Positions 33,735 to 41,673 of a stretch of DNA of 64,000 bases are shown one piece after another; position 1 is the stretch's first letter, and the number at the start of each line of letters is the position of its first letter. Both the position numbers and the translations under genes were made by a program. Below the pieces are notes generated by a model. The model saw only the letters and a program-made list of their open reading frames with translations, did no database searches and was not told where the DNA came from. This stretch comes from Polyangiaceae bacterium (lineage in GTDB: Bacteria; Myxococcota_A; Polyangia; Polyangiales; Polyangiaceae), in contig JAJDAH010000070.1 of NCBI GenBank assembly GCA_029261965.1, positions 1 to 64,000 of the forward strand, read 5' to 3'.

Positions 33735-34682
33735 TCAGGGCCGGACGGCCGCTCGCCACAGCTGCCGCCCGACGTTGGGATCCCGTGCGCGGTCCCCGAA
33801 CATGATCGAAGGGGCTTCGGCACGCATGGCCGGAGTACGCATCGCCCGCCGCCAGAACCAGAGGCGCCATTCGAGCTCGAGCCTCGTCTGAACGCCAAGC
33901 CGCGACACATGTTTGACCGTGCGGTTCACCTCGGCACTCGAATCCACGAGGCGGCCGGAGCGGTCATCTTCTCGAAGCATCCGCGTCGGTAGCGAGCCGG
34001 CCCCCCACTTCGTCAACGCTACGAGATCGGTCGGGACCGCCGCGATTCCGAGAAAATCGACCATGCGCGTCCATCCCTCGGCGAACACCCGTTCGGGAAG
34101 CGATAGCCTAGCGAAGTCGTTTCGAAAACAATCTGCCCCCTCGCGAATGCTCGCCAGGTGCGCATCCCAAGCGAGACGCCGGAGCAACTCCCGGCACTCT
34201 TTGCCGCGACTGCGTCGAAGCGCGACGAAAAATCGCTCCCATAGAACGATGGCCCGCTCGAACCACGAGCGAACGTGAACTGCGGGAACCACTCGAATCG
34301 GAGGAACGCAGCCGCAGCGAATCGCCGCATGAAGAGGAATCACACTCAGGGTGAAATTCATGTTCCCCCACCACGACGATGGAGAAACTTCATCTGGAAC
34401 GCCTCCCAATCGTCCGCTGCTCGACTGCCAGTGTAGCTGTGACGCGTAGCCCCAGAATACGTGGCGCTCGCGGTCCTTGCCGACGACGGAGTCGTGTCCC
34501 GTCATTTCGATGAGGTAGCGGTAGATCGCCATGCGGTCGGTGCGGACCGCGGGGTCGACGGCACCGCGACGGGAAAGGTCGGGTAGCTTCGCCCACGCCG
34601 GGCCAAACGGTAGCTCGAGCAAACCTGGGTACACGTTCGAGAGTTTGTATCGACGTTCCCCGTCTTGACCAGGCTTGCCCAC
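33735..34682 (-). CDS. Bacterial homologue of vertebrate LEG1 protein
   Basis: The 315-residue protein matches, by my recollection of the family, the whole fold of vertebrate LEG1 (liver-enriched gene 1; human C6orf58). The order is a YPGL start (residue 18), RMAIYRYLIEMTG (50-62), VFWGYASQLHWQSSSGRL (75-92), SSWWGNMNFTLSVIPLHAA (102-120), then LLRRLAWDAH (166-175), ERVFAEGWTRMVDFLGIAAVPTDL (197-220) and SLPTRMLREDD (230-240). The human protein has the same blocks (RMGMYKI.., ILWGLPLQYGWQYRTGRL, DSWWADLNYFLSSLPFLAA, LLKYLWAAH, FERSWVLAVDHLAAVLFPTTL, MPPRILLNTD). No signal peptide is seen here, unlike the secreted vertebrate form. Biochemical function is unknown. GTG start 12 nt from the divergent GntR gene. 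Confidence 0.75.
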   Translation of the reverse strand: MGKPGQDGERRYKLSNVYPGLLELPFGPAWAKLPDLSRRGAVDPAVRTDRMAIYRYLIEMTGHDSVVGKDRERHVFWGYASQLHWQSSSGRLGGVPDEVSPSSWWGNMNFTLSVIPLHAAIRCGCVPPIRVVPAVHVRSWFERAIVLWERFFVALRRSRGKECRELLRRLAWDAHLASIREGADCFRNDFARLSLPERVFAEGWTRMVDFLGIAAVPTDLVALTKWGAGSLPTRMLREDDRSGRLVDSSAEVNRTVKHVSRLGVQTRLELEWRLWFWRRAMRTPAMRAEAPSIMFGDRARDPNVGRQLWRAAVRP

Positions 34683-34694
34683 ACACTAAGGTGA

Positions 34695-35495
34695 ATGAGA
34701 GGGATGAAGCGGTCCAAGTCTCACGCCGGCGCGCCGCTCCCCTCGCCGGGCCGCGAGGGCGAGTCTCCGCCGAGCGAACACGCGGCCGACGACATTTTTC
34801 GCGCGCTTGCCGGGGAGATCCTACGGCGCTCGATACCCCCTGGCACCGCGTTGCCGTCCGAACGGGAGCTCGGCGACCGCTTCGGGGTTTCGCGCATCGT
34901 GGTGCGAGAGGCGGTTCACCGCCTCAAAGAGCACGAGCTCGTCAAGGTGCGCCAAGGCGCGCCGACGCAGGTACTCGACTGGAACGAGGCATCGGACCCT
35001 CGGCTCATTCATCTCGAGCTCGAGCTGGCACCCCGCGGGACCGAAGACGCCCGCGACGTCACCGAACGGCAGCTGCTTGCGGCACTATCGATGATCGCAC
35101 TAGCCCAGCAGCGGATCGACAGCGACGAGCTCGACGAGCTCGAGAGACTCGTCGAAGAGTTCGACGAGTCCGGAATCGGCGAGGGCCGTCTCGACGAGTT
35201 CGAGCATCGGTATTGGTCGACGATGGCCGCCGCCACCAAGAATCGAATCTTGATCCGAGAGGTCCAGTGGTGGTTCAACGTGTTGAAGGCCGACCCGAAA
35301 AAGCAGCACTTGCGCGTCGGGACGGCGCAGCAGCGGAGCTTTCTGTATCGCAAGGTCAATGAAAAGCTGCGCGAAGGACGAGGCGCCGCGACCTACTACC
35401 TGTCGTTGCTCGAACCCGTGCTCGCCGTCATGAGCGATCCAGAAAGCGTCAACGCAAATGCGGCTACCGCCGAACAGCCGAGCAACGGTCGATAG
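34695..35495 (+). CDS. GntR (FadR-like) family transcriptional regulator
   Basis: The 266-residue protein has an N-terminal winged helix of the GntR type (about residues 30-95: LAGEILRRSIPPGTALPSERELGDRFGVSRIVVREAVHRLKEHELVKVRQG). The C-terminal all-helical domain resembles FCD domains (LLAALSMIALAQQRIDSDELDELERLVEEFDE ... FEHRYWSTMAAATKNRILIREVQWWF). FadR-type proteins bind acyl-CoA or carboxylates. The ligand here is unknown. The first ATG is 34695; ATG 34704 is equally possible. Only 12 nt separate it from the LEG1-like start, so it may regulate that gene. Its 3' end overlaps the next gene by 38 nt. Confidence 0.9.
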   Translation: MRGMKRSKSHAGAPLPSPGREGESPPSEHAADDIFRALAGEILRRSIPPGTALPSERELGDRFGVSRIVVREAVHRLKEHELVKVRQGAPTQVLDWNEASDPRLIHLELELAPRGTEDARDVTERQLLAALSMIALAQQRIDSDELDELERLVEEFDESGIGEGRLDEFEHRYWSTMAAATKNRILIREVQWWFNVLKADPKKQHLRVGTAQQRSFLYRKVNEKLREGRGAATYYLSLLEPVLAVMSDPESVNANAATAEQPSNGR

Positions 35496-37134
35496 CAAAG
35501 CAATCGACCTCCTCCGGCGCCCGGCAGCCGTGGTCGCGCTCGCGGTCGGGGCGCTGTCCTGCTCGAGCGGCGACGGCTCGCCAGCAAGCGCGCCCGCTCT
35601 GGTGCAATTCGTCGACGTGACCGAAAGCTCGGGCATCGTCTTCGAACCCTCGCGACCGCTCTGTGTCACCTGCGACGAGTGGGTGGGGGGCAGCGCTGCC
35701 GTCGGAGACTTCGACCGTGACGGTTTCCTCGACCTGTTCCTCACCCGGCGCGATGCGGCGGACATGTTGTTTCGAAACGGCGGAGACGGGACCTTCACCG
35801 ACGTCGCGAGCACGGTGGGGCTCGCGGATCCCGATTCGAAGTCGAATGGTGCCGCGTGGGCGGACGTCGATGGTGACGGCGACCTCGACCTGTTCGTCAC
35901 GACCCAGGGCGCGTTCCGCCACTATTTGTACGTCAACGACGGCGGCCAGTTCACCGAGGACGCCATCGCTCGCGGTGTCGCGTTCGAATCGATGCTCGAA
36001 ACTTCAGGGTTCAGCGCATCGTTCGGTGACTTCGATGGCGACGGCTGGCTCGATCTGCACGTCACCGAATGGCGTCGCGAGCTCCCGCCGGGGGAAGAAT
36101 CCAGGGCTCGCCTGCTCAGAAACCGAGGTGCGGCGGCCCCTGGCCATTTCGAAGACGTGACGACCAGCGCCGGCGTGGCGGTTGACGCCCTGGTCCCCGG
36201 CGCGGTTTACAGCTTCACGTCGAGCTTCAGCGACTTCGACGACGACGGCTGGCTCGATCTAGCGATCGCCGGTGACTTCGGCACGAGTCGTTTGTTCTGG
36301 AATCGGGGTGACGGCACGTTCGAGGACGGCACCGCCGCTGCTCGCGTCGGTGGTGACGAAAATGGCATGGGCTCGGCCATCGGGGACTACGACGGCGACG
36401 GCCGCCTCGACTGGTTCGTGACGTCGATCTTCGATGAAGAGCACCGTTGCCCTTTCCCTTGCGACTGGGGGGCGACCGGCAACCGTCTCTATCGAAACTC
36501 CGGGGATCGCGTCTTCGAAGACGTCACCGACGCCATGGACGTGCGAGACGGCGGCTGGGGGTGGGGAGCGTCATTCCTCGACTACGACAACGACGCGCGC
36601 CTCGACCTCGTCATGACGAACGGCACCATCATGCCGGGGCACAGCGCCGAGGACTTCTACAACGACGACCCGATGCGACTCTGGCGCAACGACGGCTCCA
36701 AGTTCGAGGAGGTCGCGAGCGAGGCGGGCCTGATCGACACCGGCTCGGGTAAGGGTCTCGTCGTGTTCGACTACGATAGCGATGGAGATCAGGACCTCGC
36801 TTTGGTCAACGATCCTGGCGGGCCGCGCTTGTTTCGGAACGACGGCGGCAACGATGCCTCGTGGCTGCGGATCCGGCTGGAAGCCACCGGGGCCAATTCC
36901 CTGGCCATCGGAGCGAGGGTGTACGTCGACGTCACCGATGGCGGACCAACCCACGTGCGAGAGGTGCGTGCGGGAAACCAATTTCTCGGACAGAGTGAGA
37001 CAATCGTGCACTTCGGTCTCGGCACCAGAACGGATCCCGTTCGCCGCGTGCGTGTTCGCTGGCCCGGAGACGGGACCGAGCAGACCACCGAGAACGTCGC
37101 CCTGAACCAGGTGTTGCTCCTGCAAAAGCGCTAG
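35458..37134 (+). CDS. CRTAC1-type lipoprotein with FG-GAP/VCBS and UnbV/ASPIC domains
   Basis: The 558-residue protein has a lipoprotein signal (AAVVALAVGALSCSSGDG). A beta-propeller of FG-GAP/VCBS repeats follows (about residues 55-460), with six or so calcium-binding DxDxDGxxD motifs such as GDFDRDGFLDLFL, ADVDGDGDLDLFV, GDFDGDGWLDLHV and SDFDDDGWLDLAI. The ASPIC/UnbV domain ends the protein (LRIRLEATGANSLAIGARVYV ... REVRAGNQFLGQSETIVHFGLG ... VRVRWPGDGTEQT). It is probably an adhesion or matrix protein outside the inner membrane. Start ATG 35458 lies inside the GntR gene. It sits between regulator and mevalonate genes with no evident functional link. Confidence 0.9.
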   Translation: MRLPPNSRATVDSKAIDLLRRPAAVVALAVGALSCSSGDGSPASAPALVQFVDVTESSGIVFEPSRPLCVTCDEWVGGSAAVGDFDRDGFLDLFLTRRDAADMLFRNGGDGTFTDVASTVGLADPDSKSNGAAWADVDGDGDLDLFVTTQGAFRHYLYVNDGGQFTEDAIARGVAFESMLETSGFSASFGDFDGDGWLDLHVTEWRRELPPGEESRARLLRNRGAAAPGHFEDVTTSAGVAVDALVPGAVYSFTSSFSDFDDDGWLDLAIAGDFGTSRLFWNRGDGTFEDGTAAARVGGDENGMGSAIGDYDGDGRLDWFVTSIFDEEHRCPFPCDWGATGNRLYRNSGDRVFEDVTDAMDVRDGGWGWGASFLDYDNDARLDLVMTNGTIMPGHSAEDFYNDDPMRLWRNDGSKFEEVASEAGLIDTGSGKGLVVFDYDSDGDQDLALVNDPGGPRLFRNDGGNDASWLRIRLEATGANSLAIGARVYVDVTDGGPTHVREVRAGNQFLGQSETIVHFGLGTRTDPVRRVRVRWPGDGTEQTTENVALNQVLLLQKR

Positions 37135-37202
37135 TTTTGGGCGCGGTCGCGGTTCCTTCGCCCAGTAGCCGCCTGGAAAAACACCCTGCTAGAGTCGGCG
37201 CC

Positions 37203-38117
37203 GTGGCAAGCGCATCCGGCAAAGTCATCCTGCTCGGCGAGCACGTCGTCGTCTACGACGCTCCGGCGCTAGCGGTGGGCATCGACCGGGGAGCGCTGGC
37301 CACCGCCATGGCAGGCGATTCCGCAAAGCTCGTCGTCGGCGAACGCTCGGCTAGCCCGACCGACGGCACCGAGCTCGGCAAGGCGTACGGCGCACTGCTC
37401 GAATCGGTCGGAGCGACCGACTTGCGCACGACCGTGGAGCTGACGCTCCCGCCGGGGGTCGGCCTCGGCGCGTCGGCAGCCATCGGCGTCGCCGCAGCGG
37501 GCGCGCTTCTCGAACTCACCGAGCCCCACCTTCGGGGCCAAGAGCTGACGGATCGACTGTTCGAGGCCGCCATGTGCTGGGAGCGAGTTTTTCACGGCAA
37601 CCCTTCAGGCATCGACGCCGCGGCGGCTGCCCACGCGGGATGCATTTTCTTCACCCGTCGCGGAGGCATCGAACCCGTTCGTGTCGACCGGGACATGCAC
37701 CTCGTCATCGCGATCGCCGGGCCACCGGCGAGCACGAAAATGATGGTGGACGGGGTAGCCAGGCTTCGCGACCGTAGCCGCGCTCTCGTCGACAAGAGCG
37801 TCGAAGGCGTCACGTCTTTGGTAAAAAACGCGCGCCTCGCCATCGAAGCGGGTGACTTCCACGGGCTCGGGAAGTTGCTCGATCTCAACCAGATGATCCT
37901 GGCGGGACTCTTCCTTTCTACCGAAGGAATCGAAAACGCCTGCGCCATCGCCCGTGAAGCCGGCGCCCTCGGTGCCAAGCTGACGGGAGCCGGGGGTGGC
38001 GGCTGCGTCATCGCTCTGGTTGATGAAGACCCCGAGCCCGTGCTGAAAGCGTGGCGAAACGCCGACATCGAATGCTTCGAGACCGTCGTGACCGCTAGCC
38101 CGGAGGCGAGCCCGTGA
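37203..38117 (+). CDS. mvk: Mevalonate kinase
   Basis: The 304-residue GHMP kinase phosphorylates mevalonate at C5. Motifs in order: start VASASGKVILLGEHVVVYDAPALAV, the nucleotide-binding loop PPGVGLGASAAIGVAAA, FHGNPSGIDAAAAAHAG with the catalytic Asp, and the C-terminal KLTGAGGGGCVIAL. I chose the GTG at 37203 because the family starts here; a TTG at 37137 would add 22 residues. It overlaps the decarboxylase gene by 4 nt (GTGA) and leads a three-gene kinase/decarboxylase/kinase run. Confidence 0.95.
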   Translation: MASASGKVILLGEHVVVYDAPALAVGIDRGALATAMAGDSAKLVVGERSASPTDGTELGKAYGALLESVGATDLRTTVELTLPPGVGLGASAAIGVAAAGALLELTEPHLRGQELTDRLFEAAMCWERVFHGNPSGIDAAAAAHAGCIFFTRRGGIEPVRVDRDMHLVIAIAGPPASTKMMVDGVARLRDRSRALVDKSVEGVTSLVKNARLAIEAGDFHGLGKLLDLNQMILAGLFLSTEGIENACAIAREAGALGAKLTGAGGGGCVIALVDEDPEPVLKAWRNADIECFETVVTASPEASP

Positions 38118-39085
38118 AACCCGTCCGCGCCATCGCACATTCGAACATCGCCCTTTCGAAGTACTGGGGCAAAGCCGATGTCGAAAACAACCTGCCGGCG
38201 GTGCCGAGCCTGTCGCTGACCCTGGACGGGCTCAGCACGACGACGGACGTGTGTTTCGACCCTGCGCTCGCAGACGACGTGGTCGAGCTCGACGGTGGCT
38301 CGTCGACGGGAAAACCCCGTGAGCGAATCGTCGAGCTCCTCGATCGAGTCCGAGCTCGGGCCAAGCTCGAAACGAGGGCCCGAGTCGAGAGCCGGAACGA
38401 CTTTCCTACGGCGGCCGGCCTCGCGTCGAGCGCGTCGGGGTTTGCGGCCCTCGCGCTGGCCGCCACTCGCGCCGCTGGGCTCGAGCTCGACGCGGCGGAG
38501 GTCAGCTCGATCGCTCGGCGATCCTCGGCATCGGCGGCTCGGTCTCTCTTCGGTGGCTTCGTTTCCCTGGGTGCGTCCGCCGAACGCGCCGAAAGGGTGG
38601 CCCCGGCCGAGCACTTCCCCGTCGTCATGCTCGTCGCCATCACCGCGTCCGGTCCCAAATCGATCGGCTCGACCGAAGCGATGAACCACACGAAAAAGAC
38701 GAGCCCGTACTACCCGTCCTGGGTCGAGCATTCGCCGACGCTGTACGAGGAGGTCAAAGCGTCAGTTCTCGCTCGTGACATCGAAAGACTCGGCGCTGCC
38801 ATGGAGCAGAGCGCGTTGATGATGCACGCGTCGATGATGGCGTCGGGGCCCGCGGTGCTTTATTGGACCGCGACGAGTGTTGCGGTCATCCATCGCGTTC
38901 GAGAGCTGCGGGCCAGCGGTCCTCCGGCATTCTTCACGATGGACGGCGGTCCCCACGTCAAAGTGCTGACCGAACCGGCACATGCCGAGCAGATCGCTCG
39001 AGCGCTCGAAGAAGTGGCCGGCGTGCAACGGGTGCTTCGGTGCGCGCCCGGTCCGGATGCGCGTCTCATCTCCGAGGTCTCGTGA
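38114..39085 (+). CDS. mvaD: Mevalonate diphosphate decarboxylase
   Basis: The 323-residue GHMP-fold enzyme makes IPP from mevalonate diphosphate with ATP. Family signatures: AIAHSNIALSKYWGKADVENNLPAVPSLSLTLDG at the N-terminus, the catalytic region NDFPTAAGLASSASGFAALALA, RRSSASAARSLFGGFV, MNHTKKTSPYYPSWV, and FFTMDGGPHVKVL with the catalytic Asp. The protein is complete. GTG start overlaps the mvk stop; its own stop overlaps the next GTG start (GTGA), so the three mevalonate genes are translationally coupled. Confidence 0.96.
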   Translation: MKPVRAIAHSNIALSKYWGKADVENNLPAVPSLSLTLDGLSTTTDVCFDPALADDVVELDGGSSTGKPRERIVELLDRVRARAKLETRARVESRNDFPTAAGLASSASGFAALALAATRAAGLELDAAEVSSIARRSSASAARSLFGGFVSLGASAERAERVAPAEHFPVVMLVAITASGPKSIGSTEAMNHTKKTSPYYPSWVEHSPTLYEEVKASVLARDIERLGAAMEQSALMMHASMMASGPAVLYWTATSVAVIHRVRELRASGPPAFFTMDGGPHVKVLTEPAHAEQIARALEEVAGVQRVLRCAPGPDARLISEVS

Positions 39086-39978
39086 AAGCGAGGGCTCCAG
39101 GCAAGATCGTGCTCTCGGGCGCCTACGCGGTGCTCGAAGGCGCGCCGGCCATCGTCACCGCGGTCGACCGATACGTCGTCGCCGACAGCGCTCGCGCTGC
39201 CGAGTTCGAAGCCCCGGAGGTCCGGGCAGCCCTCGGGGACCGTCCCCTACCCTGGTTCGATGCATCAGCGCTCCGCGATGGCGGTCAGAAGCTCGGCCTC
39301 GGCTCGAGCGCGGCGATCCTCGTGGCGAGCCTCGCCGCCGTCAAGCTCGATGAAGGCGTGGCAACGGATCACGACGCGCTGCTCGGTGCCGTCTTTCGCA
39401 CGGCCATTGAAGCCCACCATCGCGCTCAAGGGGGAGGCAGCGGCATCGACGTCGCCGCAGCCGCCCACGGCGGGACCATCCTGGCCAGGCGACGCGGCGC
39501 CGCTGTCGACGTCGAGTCGGTCCCGCTGCCCGGAAACCTGCACGTGGAAATCTGGGCAGCCGGACGCGCAGCATCCACGCCGGAATTCCTCGCCAGAGTT
39601 CGCGCGCTCGGAGATCGCGACGCGACGGCTCACCGGCGGCTCCTCGACCGGCTGGGCCAAGCGGCACTCCGAGCCGCAGCGGCGGTGAAGGACTCCGACG
39701 CGCGCGCGCTCGTCGACGCCCTCGGCGAGCAAAGCGGGGGGCTCGACGAGCTCGGTCGAGCCGCCCACATCCCAATCGTCACGGACGAGGTCCGAGAGCT
39801 GAACGCCATGGCCAAGGAATCCGGCGCGGTGTTCATGCCCGCCGGAGCAGGTGGCGGCGACGTCGCGTTTTTCGCCGGCCTCGGGCCGCCGTCCCCTGCG
39901 TTCGCTCGACGCGGCGAGGAGCTCGGCCAACGACGGCTGAAGGTGTCGGTCGAGGCATCGGGAGTTTCGGCAGCTTGA
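39082..39978 (+). CDS. Phosphomevalonate kinase
   Basis: A 298-residue GHMP kinase. It starts VKARAPGKIVLSGAYAVLEGAPAIVTAVDRYVVAD, as bacterial phosphomevalonate kinases do, with the ATP loop KLGLGSSAAILVASLAA, HHRAQGGGSGIDVAAAAHGGT, and the C-terminal VFMPAGAGGGDVAFF. Position after mvk and mvaD in one coupled run supports phosphomevalonate as substrate rather than a sugar. GTG start overlapping the mvaD stop. It converges on the Ser/Thr kinase gene at 39985, 6 nt away. Confidence 0.92.
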   Translation: MKARAPGKIVLSGAYAVLEGAPAIVTAVDRYVVADSARAAEFEAPEVRAALGDRPLPWFDASALRDGGQKLGLGSSAAILVASLAAVKLDEGVATDHDALLGAVFRTAIEAHHRAQGGGSGIDVAAAAHGGTILARRRGAAVDVESVPLPGNLHVEIWAAGRAASTPEFLARVRALGDRDATAHRRLLDRLGQAALRAAAAVKDSDARALVDALGEQSGGLDELGRAAHIPIVTDEVRELNAMAKESGAVFMPAGAGGGDVAFFAGLGPPSPAFARRGEELGQRRLKVSVEASGVSAA

Positions 39979-39984
39979 CGGAGG

Positions 39985-41646
39985 TCACCGCGCGCTGTCT
40001 TCGGTCCCCCACGGGTGGGCCGCCAGTAAGGCGGTCGCGCTGTCGCGAAACCGCTGGTCCAGCCTGCCCGCCAGTCCGTCCCGAAGCGCGGCCACGAAGC
40101 TCGTCGCGCTCGAAAAGCGCTCCTCCCGGTCTTTGGCCAACGCGATGGCAAAAACCCGGTCGACGTCAGCGTGCACGTGCACGTGATCACTCGGCGCTGA
40201 CGGCTGCAAGTGACGGACCTGGTACATCGTCGCCAAAGTGTCCGGCGCGCTGAACGCCGGTCGACCGGTCAAAACACGATACGCGATGAGAGCCAGGGCG
40301 AAGAGATCCGCCCGGTGGTCGACCGCGCTGCCTTCCACCTGCTCCGGCGACATGTAGTCGGGAGTGCCCACTGCGCCTTCAGCCGTGAGCGCGCCCGACG
40401 TCGCGACCTTGGAAACCCCGAAGTCGAGAATCTTCCAGGTCACGCGACCGTTTTCGTCGTGCCGAAACAGATTCTGCGGCTTGAGATCGCGATGCACGAT
40501 GCCAGCCTCGGCGACCGACGCCAGCCCCTCGGCGACGTGGGTCACCAAAGTGAGCGCTTCGCCAAAATCGAGACGACCGCGCTTGCGCACGTATCTGGCG
40601 AGGTCCTGCCCCTCGAGCAGCTCCATCGCGATGAATGGAGTTTCGTCCAGGGCTTGCCCGCGGGCGAGCACGCGGACGACGTGTGGAGAGGCAACGGCGC
40701 TCGAAGCCTCGGCCTCGCGGAGGAAACGATCGACCTGGGTCGGTTCCTGCTCGACGACATGCGGGTGGAGCAACTTGAGCGCCGCTCCACCGCCACTGTC
40801 TATGTGACGGGCGCGGTACACTTCCCCCGCAGCCCCGCGACCGATGATTTCGCCTACGAGGTACCCGCCGACCTCCTGGCCCGTGAACCGACCGCGTCGC
40901 CCGGCAGCGGCGGCCTGATTCAACGCTGCGTACGCTTCGTGTAGCAAGGCGTCGCGCTGGCGGATCTCGTGATGCGCGTGCTCGAGCCTGCGGATGGCCT
41001 GCAGCGTCGCGCGGCGACTGAACCGCGAGATCGCCAGCGTCGCGATGAGTAGGCCTTCGAACGCAAAGACGAGCGCGATTTCTGCAGGCTGACGGGTCGT
41101 TCGAACGTCCCACGATCCACTCAACGGCACGAGTCCGTTGAAGGCGAGCACCGCCGTCACCGCGTAGCCGACGAAGACGAACGCGAACACTATCCATCCC
41201 GCACGTCGCGCGTCCCAGGTCCCGAAGAAGTACACAATCATCACCAGCGCCGCGGACATCGGCGAGAACACACCGACGTGCATGAGGACCGCAAAGACGC
41301 ACCCGGTGGTCATCAATCCGGTGAGCGGGATGTCGGGGCGGACCTCGCTCTTGCCGACGCCGATCGCCCACCGCCGAATGAAGCTGTGGGCAGAGGTGGC
41401 TCCCAATAGCCCGGTCGCGATCCAATGCCGGGCCGATCCGTCGTGGGTCACCTGGATTCCGACAACAGCGACGGCGGTAATGATGCCCGAAACCAGCAGC
41501 GTCGCCCGGGACCGCACTTTGGCCTCGGTCGCCATGTCCACGGTGGGCCCACCCTCGACCACCGACTGCGACGACTCGGCCTGCATGGACGTATAGGATA
41601 CCGGGCCGCCGTCAGCTCGGGCTGGGCATCGACGTGAATTCGACAT
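39985..41646 (-). CDS. Ser/Thr protein kinase with N-terminal multi-span membrane region
   Basis: The 553-residue protein reverses the usual layout. Five or six membrane helices come first (about residues 45-215, e.g. TLLVSGIITAVAVVGIQV, TTGCVFAVLMHVGVFSPMSAALVMIVYFFGTW, GWIVFAFVFVGYAVTAVLAF, EIALVFAFEGLLIATLAIS). A helical linker and then a C-terminal Hanks kinase (about 265-530) follow: glycine loop GRGAAGEVYRA, ATP Lys in GAALKLL, HRDLKPQN, ILDFGVSK, GTPDYMSPEQ. All catalytic residues are present. The membrane part resembles sensor regions of cyclases/kinases. An ATG at 41586 (MQAESSQSVV) could be the real start. Divergent from HMG-CoA reductase. Confidence 0.92.
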   Translation of the reverse strand: MSNSRRCPARADGGPVSYTSMQAESSQSVVEGGPTVDMATEAKVRSRATLLVSGIITAVAVVGIQVTHDGSARHWIATGLLGATSAHSFIRRWAIGVGKSEVRPDIPLTGLMTTGCVFAVLMHVGVFSPMSAALVMIVYFFGTWDARRAGWIVFAFVFVGYAVTAVLAFNGLVPLSGSWDVRTTRQPAEIALVFAFEGLLIATLAISRFSRRATLQAIRRLEHAHHEIRQRDALLHEAYAALNQAAAAGRRGRFTGQEVGGYLVGEIIGRGAAGEVYRARHIDSGGGAALKLLHPHVVEQEPTQVDRFLREAEASSAVASPHVVRVLARGQALDETPFIAMELLEGQDLARYVRKRGRLDFGEALTLVTHVAEGLASVAEAGIVHRDLKPQNLFRHDENGRVTWKILDFGVSKVATSGALTAEGAVGTPDYMSPEQVEGSAVDHRADLFALALIAYRVLTGRPAFSAPDTLATMYQVRHLQPSAPSDHVHVHADVDRVFAIALAKDREERFSSATSFVAALRDGLAGRLDQRFRDSATALLAAHPWGTEDSAR

Positions 41647-41673
41647 AGAAACAGCGCCCCAAGAGAAATCAGC

